The translations under genes and the position numbers were made by a program. 64,000 nucleotides of DNA, taken from the NCBI RefSeq assembly GCF_003234185.1, contig NZ_QKSM01000013.1, positions 18,434 through 82,433 on the forward strand, in the 5' to 3' direction. Positions 59,601-64,000 of the stretch are shown here, one piece after another; position 1 is the stretch's first letter; every line of letters begins with the position of its first letter. Below the pieces are notes generated by a model. That model was not told where the DNA came from and did not search any database. It was given only the letters and a program-made list of their open reading frames with translations. The DNA comes from Curtobacterium sp. MCSS17_008. GTDB taxonomy: Bacteria; Actinomycetota; Actinomycetes; Actinomycetales; Microbacteriaceae.

Positions 59601-60203
59601 GGTGAGGTGCTCCACCGCGTCGGCGACGGCGGCGTCGAGGTCCCACGGCGACGCCGGCGGCAGCACCGCGTCGAGGTCGATCGTCACGGCAGCGACGTCC
59701 TGGCGGAGCAGTTCGTCGATCGCCGCGAGCCGGCGGTCGCGGCCCGCGGGCCCGAGCACGGCGGGTCCGAGCAGGTCGACGTCGAGGCGGGTGTCCGGGC
59801 CGCCGAGCTTCGCGAGGGCGGCCGGGGTCCGGGCCGGGGTGGCGTCCACGACGAGGTGACCCGCGAGACGCCGGAGCACCTTCCGGGCCGAAGGCACGAT
59901 CGCCCACGGCGCCATGGTCGCGAAGCCGCCGCCGACCGTGACCGCACCACGGAGGTACCACGCCAGGTCGTCCGGCACCGCGCGGCTCGCCCGCTCGAGG
60001 TTCCGGGCCACCACCCTCGGGTCCTCCGGCCGGACGACGGCGTCGACGAACTCCCGCGCGAAGTCGAGACCGCGGCGGTCCGCGAGCAGCTCGGCCAGCC
60101 GTGCCGCGGCCGGCTCGGCCTTCACCCCGCGGGCGGCGTCGATCCACCCCTGTGCCAGTGCGACCACGTCGTCGGTGCAGTCACGGAGGTGCGGGGTCGG
60201 CAT
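56655..60203 (-). CDS. PutA-like proline dehydrogenase / P5C dehydrogenase with degenerate active sites
   Basis: The 1182-residue protein aligns in order with bifunctional PutA: a helical N-terminus, a proline dehydrogenase barrel (RVRITKGTLLAAERVDAVLH at 281-300 keeps the Lys), an aldehyde dehydrogenase domain (~480-990) and a C-terminal Rossmann-like region. Key residues are missing. The usual GQKCSA is GQAAAS at 737-742, so the catalytic Cys is Ala740. The SPWNFP loop is PSWSAP (607-612). ELTG at 706-709 keeps Glu, but the following Lys/Asn are lost. In the barrel the proline-binding Tyr-x-x-Arg-Arg is FLAGR (401-405). It is probably a regulator, scaffold or decaying paralogue, not an active enzyme. 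ATG 60,203 is divergent from the MarR gene. Confidence 0.85.
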   Translation of the reverse strand: MPTPHLRDCTDDVVALAQGWIDAARGVKAEPAAARLAELLADRRGLDFAREFVDAVVRPEDPRVVARNLERASRAVPDDLAWYLRGAVTVGGGFATMAPWAIVPSARKVLRRLAGHLVVDATPARTPAALAKLGGPDTRLDVDLLGPAVLGPAGRDRRLAAIDELLRQDVAAVTIDLDAVLPPASPWDLDAAVADAVEHLTPLVRTAADRPTPPVITLQSGRARDLERTVAVLRALFDTDGAAGITAGVTLPAELPESLDALHGVTAWAQERRAAGGAPVRVRITKGTLLAAERVDAVLHSRPLAVTADRLTTDTAYLRLLDTAIDPERTDAVHVGVATHDLFALATAHVLADRRGVADAVEPEVLLGTTRYADALRGAFGRVVVGVPLVRPDEFDAAVPFLAGRLREIADPQSAAATTTTVDDPAVADRAVAAHVDAVAALVRPAPTTTRTQDRRQPPGDPVLLARSENTPDTDPSTPGNRAWAAEVLGRVPGSQRGVRTIRGARVTDRGRLERLVARTAQAGVNWGRQDPDDRAELFDLIAHALETHRGALVETMVAEIGSTLTEADGEVSRAVDTAAHAADRARHLEDIGGAVPVPPRLTVVVPSWSAPLVDAADGVLTALAAGSGVVLHPATAARRSVAVFADVLWDAGVPHSLLQLVDLDGSDLARDLVAHPAVDRVVLTGAPEIARSYRWWRADLPLVAELTGVVTAVVTPSADLDQAVQDVVASAFARAGQAAASVSLLVLVGSVGESARFREQLADAVRGLRTAWPTDPTAQVGPLVAEPTAAVRTALTELRPGESWLVEPVALDDTGRLWSPGVREGVRPTADLSRTAVPAPVLDVVRVETLDQAIALQHAADGGSVAALHTLDPDEVATWSDRTRAGLLVVNRPTTGARPGRQPVGGWRGTAVGPTVHRGGPLTVVGADRWDPVRRRPHRSVQLQGLGNRVTAVIEAARAGLSFEEFDHVRAGAESDAAARASLYGRSRDTADLVVERNVIRFRPQSVVVRQSSGVAAGELVRVLVAATAARAHVLLSTARPLPAELLPLFSSARSPLDVVDQVVEDDATFLARAASGALLQDDWSDGVERELDPIDLVLAQGAEPRRHTDFGGPGSRIRLLGGDPRALEAALGAGTETTIHDDPVVESGIVEMLHFLREQTVSVTAQRHGDVSTAFSRLRL

Positions 60204-60322
60204 GGAGTGATCGTATTCCGGCCCCCCGACGTGACCTCTGAGCGCGCCGTGTGCCGCCGTGGAGTCAGCCGAACGGATGATCCCGGTGCTCCGGACACCA
60301 CCTGCTGGCTACGCTGGCGGGC

Positions 60323-60787
60323 ATGGCGGAGCAGGGCGGCGAGGGGCACGACTGGGCGACCTGGGACGCGTTCCACGACGTCTGGCGCCGACTCGACCGG
60401 GCGCTCGACCACGCCGTGCAGCAGGGGGCCGGCATCTCGATCCCGGAGTTCGAGATCCTGATCGGCCTGCACCGCGACCCGGACCACCGGTTGCGCGTCC
60501 GCGACGTCGCGACGGGCATCGGCTGGGAGAAGTCGCGTGTCAGTCACCAGGTCACCCGCATGGTCGCCCGCGGACTCGTCGCGCGGGCGGACTGCCCGAC
60601 CGACGGCCGTGGCAGCTGGGTGACGATGACCGCCGACGGCCGCCGTGCGGTGCTCGCCGGCATCCGCGCGCACACCGCAGCGCTCGAGCAGCTGTTCTGG
60701 AGGCCCGTGGGCACCGACGCGGACACCCTGCGGTCCGTCTCGCGCCGCGTCCTCGACGCGCTCGGTCCGGCCGAGCCCGAGGACTGA
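60323..60787 (+). CDS. MarR family transcriptional regulator
   Basis: The 154-residue protein has the MarR winged-helix pattern: WRRLDRALDHAVQQGAGISI, EFEILIGLHRDPDHRLRVRD, IGWEKSRVSHQVTRMVARGL and the wing RADCPTDGRGSWVTMTADG. It is divergent from the PutA-like gene, with 119 bases between, so it may control it and itself. It starts at ATG 60,323. No ligand is predictable. Confidence 0.9.
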   Translation: MAEQGGEGHDWATWDAFHDVWRRLDRALDHAVQQGAGISIPEFEILIGLHRDPDHRLRVRDVATGIGWEKSRVSHQVTRMVARGLVARADCPTDGRGSWVTMTADGRRAVLAGIRAHTAALEQLFWRPVGTDADTLRSVSRRVLDALGPAEPED

Positions 60788-60816
60788 CCCGATCACCACG
60801 CGTCAGCGCGCCGCGG

Positions 60817-61698
60817 TCACGCCGGCACGAGGTCGGTGAGCACCCGTGCGACGGCCGCCGCGGTCGCGTCGGCGCGCTCGTGGTCGTCGGCGGTGATCGT
60901 CACCACCGCATCGGCGACGGGGTCGAGGAGCACGAGTTGCCCGTACGCCCCGTGCAGCCGCCAGAGCCGGCCGGGCCCGCCCCACCCGGCCAGGGCATAG
61001 CGGTCGTACGCGGGTGACGACCCCGCCGCCACCCAGTCGTCGTGCATCGCGTCCACGACCGCGGCGGGGACGAGCTGTCGGCCGTCCAGGTCCCCGCGAT
61101 CACGCAGGAGCCGACCGACCCGAGCGACCTCGGCGGTGCGGAGCAGGAGACCGCCGCCGGTGACGACGTGGCCGAGCGGGCAGCGGTCCCATGCGAGGTC
61201 GTCGATGCCGAGCGGATCGAACAGGCGGTCCTGCACGTACGCGCCGACGTCGCCGACCCGGGCGTCCAGGGCTCGGGCGGCGGTGTACGTGCTGGCGTTC
61301 GCGTACTGGAACGACCGCCCGGAGGTCGGTCGGCCGAGGAACGCACGCGCGAGGTCCGGCCAGTCGGTCGTCTCCGTCGGCGACCACGGCATGTCGATGC
61401 CGCTCGTCATCGTGAGCAGGTGCCGGAGGGTCACGTCCCGCACGCCCGGTCCGAGCGTGACGTCGGGCAGCAGCGTGCCGACCGGGTCGTCGAGCGAGAG
61501 CACCCCGTCGTGCGCGGCGATCCCGACGGCCAGGACGACGACGCCCTTCGCGACCGAGTGCACGTCGCGGCGGAGGTCCGGGCTCCAGTGGCGCTCCGCG
61601 GTCTCGTCCCCCACCAGGACGTGCAGGCCGTGCGCCCGGAAGCCGAGCCGGTCGACCTCGGCGACGACGGCATCGAGGACGGTCCGGGCGAGGGTCAC
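60817..61698 (-). CDS. serine hydrolase, beta-lactamase class C/EstB-like
   Basis: The 293-residue protein has the serine beta-lactamase-like S-x-x-K (SVAK, Ser48 and Lys51) followed by the Y-x-N (Tyr132-Ala-Asn134). A C-terminal HGAYGQLVLL takes the place of the usual H/K-x-G. No signal peptide is visible, pointing to a cytoplasmic esterase or amidase rather than antibiotic resistance. GTG 61,698 is the only credible start. It is convergent with the MarR gene. Confidence 0.85.
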   Translation of the reverse strand: MTLARTVLDAVVAEVDRLGFRAHGLHVLVGDETAERHWSPDLRRDVHSVAKGVVVLAVGIAAHDGVLSLDDPVGTLLPDVTLGPGVRDVTLRHLLTMTSGIDMPWSPTETTDWPDLARAFLGRPTSGRSFQYANASTYTAARALDARVGDVGAYVQDRLFDPLGIDDLAWDRCPLGHVVTGGGLLLRTAEVARVGRLLRDRGDLDGRQLVPAAVVDAMHDDWVAAGSSPAYDRYALAGWGGPGRLWRLHGAYGQLVLLDPVADAVVTITADDHERADATAAAVARVLTDLVPA

Positions 61699-61733
61699 CG
61701 GACCATCATCCCGTGCGGGCGAGCGCGGGCGCG

Positions 61734-62471
61734 TCAGAGGTCGGCACTGGCGAGGGAGCCCTGCTCGCCCCGCAGCCGGACCTGCACCGCGGCGATGTCG
61801 TCGCGGCGGATGTCCGTCGACGCCGAGAGCCCGCGGGCCTCGGCCCCGGCGGCCGACCACGACGCCACGGTCTGCACGGAGCCGTCGGTCCGGACCACCA
61901 CGAGGTCGTACATCACCGAGCCGTCCGACGACCACTCCCTGCCCCCGTACGAGCACCCCCAGTCGAATCGCGTGCCCCACTGCTCGCCGCTCACGGCCAG
62001 GTCGACGTCGAGGCCCTGCGGACCGGTCATCGTGTAGCGGTCGCCCTCGCCCGAGGTCGCCGGTGCCGACGTGCTCGGTGCGCCGCCGGCCTGCACCGGT
62101 CCGCGGTCACCCGCGGTGCCGACGGCGAGGCCGCCGAGCACGGCGGCGACGACCGCCAGCCCCGCGGTCGCGGCGACCCATGCGCGACGCCGGCGCCGAC
62201 GGTGCCGGACGCGGTGCGCGACGGAGGCGAGGGTGCTCTCGGAGCGGGTGTCGTGCCTCCCGTCCGGCTCCGCGATCTCGACCGCCTGGTCGGCGGGGAG
62301 CTTCGCGAGCAGGCCGGGCAGGCCGACGAGCTCGGCGACGGCCGCGGTGCAGCGCGCGCACGTCTCGAGGTGCCGTTCGTACTCGAGCCGCTCGTCGGGC
62401 GGCAGCGAGCCGAGCACGTAGGCGGCGTCCCACTCGGAGTACCGGTCGTGCGCGGTCGGGTCCACGCTCAT
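61734..62471 (-). CDS. anti-sigma factor (zinc-binding, RskA/RslA type)
   Basis: The 245-residue protein has an N-terminal cytoplasmic zinc-binding domain (His34, Cys38, Cys41 in RHLETCARC) that holds the sigma factor, then a basic stretch, one membrane helix (WVAATAGLAVVAAVLGGLAV), a Ser/Ala/Pro linker and an extracytoplasmic RskA-like domain (YTMTGPQGLDVDLAVS to RLRGEQGS). ATG 62,471 overlaps the sigma stop (ATGA), ensuring matched amounts. Signal-driven proteolysis would release the sigma factor. Confidence 0.9.
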   Translation of the reverse strand: MSVDPTAHDRYSEWDAAYVLGSLPPDERLEYERHLETCARCTAAVAELVGLPGLLAKLPADQAVEIAEPDGRHDTRSESTLASVAHRVRHRRRRRRAWVAATAGLAVVAAVLGGLAVGTAGDRGPVQAGGAPSTSAPATSGEGDRYTMTGPQGLDVDLAVSGEQWGTRFDWGCSYGGREWSSDGSVMYDLVVVRTDGSVQTVASWSAAGAEARGLSASTDIRRDDIAAVQVRLRGEQGSLASADL

Positions 62472-62983
62472 CGGGTCACTCCTCGTTCCTGCAGTGCGAG
62501 CCGGAGGGCCCGCAGTCCGTAGTGCAGCCGCGACTTCGCGGTGCCCTCGGGGATGTCGTGCCGTCGTGCGATCTCCGGCACGGTGTGGCCGAGCCAGTAG
62601 GCGTCCACCACCACGCGACGGTGCTCCGGCGTGAGCGAGGCCAGCGCGTCCGCGACGACGATCCGGTCGAGCACGGCGTCGGTGCGGTCGGCCTCGGCGC
62701 GGTCCACGGGGTGCTCCGAACCGTGCTCGCGCCGGTTCCTGGCGGACCGGGCGTCGTCGACGACCAGGTTCCGCGCGACCGTGAACAGCCAGGCGCGGGC
62801 GCTGTCCGGAGCCCGTTCGAGCACCGCCGGACGCTGCCAGGCCCGGACCATGGTCTCCTGCACGACGTCCTCGACGGTCGAGCCGTCCCGCGTCAGGTGC
62901 CGGACGTACCGGGTGAGCGCGTCGCCGTGCTCGCGGTACAGCGTCGCCAGCAGCTCGTCGGCGGAACGGCTCGTCACGGTCAC
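62468..62983 (-). CDS. ECF RNA polymerase sigma factor (SigK/SigL-like)
   Basis: The 171-residue factor has region 2 (YREHGDALTRYVRHLTRD, VEDVVQETMVRAWQRP, RAWLFTVARNLVVDD) and region 4 (LASLTPEHRRVVVDAYWLG, VPEIARRHDIPEGTAKSRLH). Region 4.2 fits ECF19 (SigK/SigL) proteins. GTG 62,983 overlaps the stop of the YceI gene. With its anti-sigma factor downstream and a matching promoter upstream of the operon, it should regulate itself. Confidence 0.93.
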   Translation of the reverse strand: MTVTSRSADELLATLYREHGDALTRYVRHLTRDGSTVEDVVQETMVRAWQRPAVLERAPDSARAWLFTVARNLVVDDARSARNRREHGSEHPVDRAEADRTDAVLDRIVVADALASLTPEHRRVVVDAYWLGHTVPEIARRHDIPEGTAKSRLHYGLRALRLALQERGVTR

Positions 62984-63678
62984 TTCGCCAGGTCGAGGGA
63001 GAACTCGACGGCGCCCTTCCCGTCCACGGTGACGAAGCCGAGCGAGGGGGCCTCGACCCCGTGGTCGGCGAAGGTGATCGGGACCGAGCCGACGACCTGG
63101 ACGGTGCCGTCCTCGGCCACGGCGACCTGGGCGTCGGCGGTGACGGGCTTCTCGACACCGTGCAGGTCCATCGTGCCGGTGAGGGTGACGTCCTGCGTGC
63201 TGCCGCCGAGCGCCGTCGAGACGTCGACCGGTTCCGTGAGCTCGAACGTCGCCGTCGGGTACCGGTCGGTCTGCATGGCCGTGCTCCGGAAGTACTCGTC
63301 GCGCGCGGACTCGTCCGTGGTGATCTCCGCGACCTGCACCGTGACGGTGGCCTCCGTGAGCGAACCACCGTCGACGGTCGCCGTCCCCTGCACGTCCTTC
63401 GTCCGACCGACCACGTCCACATCATTCCCCTGCAGGACCTCGTGGACGCGGTACCCGGCGTACGAACTGCTCGTGCTCTCCCAGGTGCCGTCGGCCTGCT
63501 GGGCGTCGAGCGTGCGGCCGGAGCCGGAGGGGGCGGCGCTCAGCGAGGGGGCTGCGGCGGCCTGGCCGTTGACCGTGTTCGCGTAGATGACCGGGCCGGC
63601 GATGACGGCTACGGCGCCGATGACGACGACACCGGTGGCGGTGCCGATGACGACCTTCGTACGTGTGCGGAGTCCCAT
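62980..63678 (-). CDS. YceI-family secreted or membrane-anchored protein
   Basis: The 232-residue protein has an N-terminal membrane helix or signal (VVIGTATGVVVIGAVAVIAG) and a lipocalin-like YceI beta-barrel (GTWESTSSSYAGYRVHEVL, TVTVQVAEITTDES, LTGTMDLHGVEKPVTADAQV). YceI proteins bind isoprenoid-like lipids. It is the first gene of the sigma-anti-sigma operon, an arrangement that makes it a sigma target. ATG 63,678 lies only a few bases from the predicted transcription start. Confidence 0.9.
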   Translation of the reverse strand: MGLRTRTKVVIGTATGVVVIGAVAVIAGPVIYANTVNGQAAAAPSLSAAPSGSGRTLDAQQADGTWESTSSSYAGYRVHEVLQGNDVDVVGRTKDVQGTATVDGGSLTEATVTVQVAEITTDESARDEYFRSTAMQTDRYPTATFELTEPVDVSTALGGSTQDVTLTGTMDLHGVEKPVTADAQVAVAEDGTVQVVGSVPITFADHGVEAPSLGFVTVDGKGAVEFSLDLAK

Positions 63679-63686
63679 GCCCTGAC

Positions 63687-63712
63687 GACGAGACCGGGGG
63701 CCGGATCGTTCA
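63687..63712 (-). promoter_or_regulatory. ECF sigma promoter of the YceI-sigma-anti-sigma operon
   Basis: On the minus strand TGAAC (63,712-63,708) and CGTC (63,690-63,687) are 17 bases apart, the -35/-10 pattern of SigK/SigL-type promoters. Transcription would begin near 63,680, two bases from the YceI start codon, so the mRNA may be leaderless. Confidence 0.65.
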
Positions 63713-63734
63713 CCTCGACTCCGCCCGGGTACGG

Positions 63735-63772
63735 CGGAAGGCGCCGTCCCCGTGGTGGGGCGGCGCCTTCCG
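63735..63772. terminator. hairpin upstream of the YceI operon
   Basis: CGGAAGGCGCCG (63,735-63,746) and CGGCGCCTTCCG (63,761-63,772) form a perfect 12-base stem. It ends the transcript of the gene at 63,805 on the minus strand. Confidence 0.85.
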
Positions 63773-63804
63773 GTGCGTGGTGCGGCACGAGTGCCGCGGG
63801 GGTG

Positions 63805-63999
63805 TTACTTGATCTGGGCTGTGATGGTCGCGGTGCCGACGAGCATGCCGCGCTTGACGGCGTCGGTGCCGAAGGTCTTGTTCAGCAGGCCGGCAGCGTC
63901 CTCGGACACGTGGACCGTGGTGCCGGTCAGGACCGCGTTGTCACCCTCGAGCTGCAGCGGCTTCAGCGACCCACCCCACAGCTCGAACAGGTACGCGTC
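63805..63999 (-). CDS. C-terminus of a probable secreted protein, start beyond the window
   Basis: The frame is open to the right edge and ends at TAA 63,805-63,807. The 64 visible residues (DAYLFELWGGSLKPLQLEGD ... TTVHVSEDAAGLLN ... GMLVGTATITAQIK) look like a beta-sandwich segment of an extracellular domain, somewhat like HtaA or surface-anchored proteins of actinobacteria. No sorting signal follows. Family uncertain. Confidence 0.5.
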   Translation of the reverse strand, partial: DAYLFELWGGSLKPLQLEGDNAVLTGTTVHVSEDAAGLLNKTFGTDAVKRGMLVGTATITAQIK

Positions 64000-64000
64000 C

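Noticed and set aside
56470..59859. A 1129-codon plus-strand frame opposite the PutA-like gene
   Set aside because: Ser/Arg/Thr-rich shadow of the minus-strand gene; the same region reads as PutA on the other strand.

Overview
The window is high-GC actinobacterial DNA, most likely from the family Microbacteriaceae and plausibly Curtobacterium. Supporting gene content includes a RadA/ClpC/LysS core, a folP-folB-folK block followed by DUF3180 and PH-domain membrane proteins and a DUF2520 protein, a 6C-type small RNA, and an ECF sigma/anti-sigma pair. GTG starts and four-base stop/start overlaps are frequent. The genus is inferred partly from the recurring GGACGGGAGGC palindromes, which I recall from Curtobacterium but could not check.

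Bases 1-17,000 look like a genomic (defence) island lying against a tRNA-Ser gene (16,951-17,040). In order it holds a NERD-domain protein cut by the window edge, a Fic protein, a tiny DNA-binding-like ORF, a truncated tyrosine recombinase, several accessory ORFs of unknown role, a SHOCT protein, an EcsC-like protein followed closely by a GmrSD-type (DUF262-DUF1524) protein with a C-terminal RAMA-like domain, a complete type I restriction-modification operon hsdM-hsdS-hsdR with four-base overlaps, and rmuC. Parts of 2.0-5.0 kb and 14.7-16.9 kb look visibly less GC-rich than the rest.

Bases 17,000-30,000 return to core functions: a GDSL hydrolase, radA, a cold-shock gene, an ArgA-like acetyltransferase, an SRPBCC protein, an alpha/beta hydrolase, a 6C RNA on the minus strand, clpC, NAD kinase and a sigma-70 factor with a repeat-rich leader. 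Three stop codons within about 2.4 kb (radA, a 38-aa ORF and argA) sit in short repeats.

Bases 30,000-41,600 are one long minus-strand block plus ppa: tilS-hpt-ftsH-folP-folB-folK-DUF3180-two PH-domain proteins-DUF2520-lysS. These genes serve purine salvage, tRNA modification, membrane proteolysis, folate synthesis and lysyl-tRNA charging. folE, which I expected between ftsH and folP, is not there.

Bases 41,600-51,000 hold two paralogous secreted coiled-coil peptidoglycan hydrolases (NlpC/P60 and M23), a tRNA cluster Glu-Asp-Phe with its own promoter and terminator, an aldo/keto reductase, an isolated Abi-like HEPN protein preceded by a strongly structured non-coding element, an epimerase, and an arginine/ornithine unit (rocD, ddaH) divergent from its probable Lrp-type regulator.

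Bases 51,000-64,000 hold a nitroreductase, a DUF2071 protein, a PsiD-like phosphatidylserine decarboxylase family protein, a short-chain dehydrogenase, a PutA homologue whose catalytic residues look lost, a MarR regulator, a serine hydrolase, and a YceI-ECF sigma-anti-sigma operon with a recognisable autoregulatory promoter. The last gene runs off the right edge. The most interesting items are the Abi-like gene with its leader RNA, the degenerate PutA, the EcsC-like/GmrSD-RAMA pair, the 12-base repeat in hsdS, and two families of inverted repeats.
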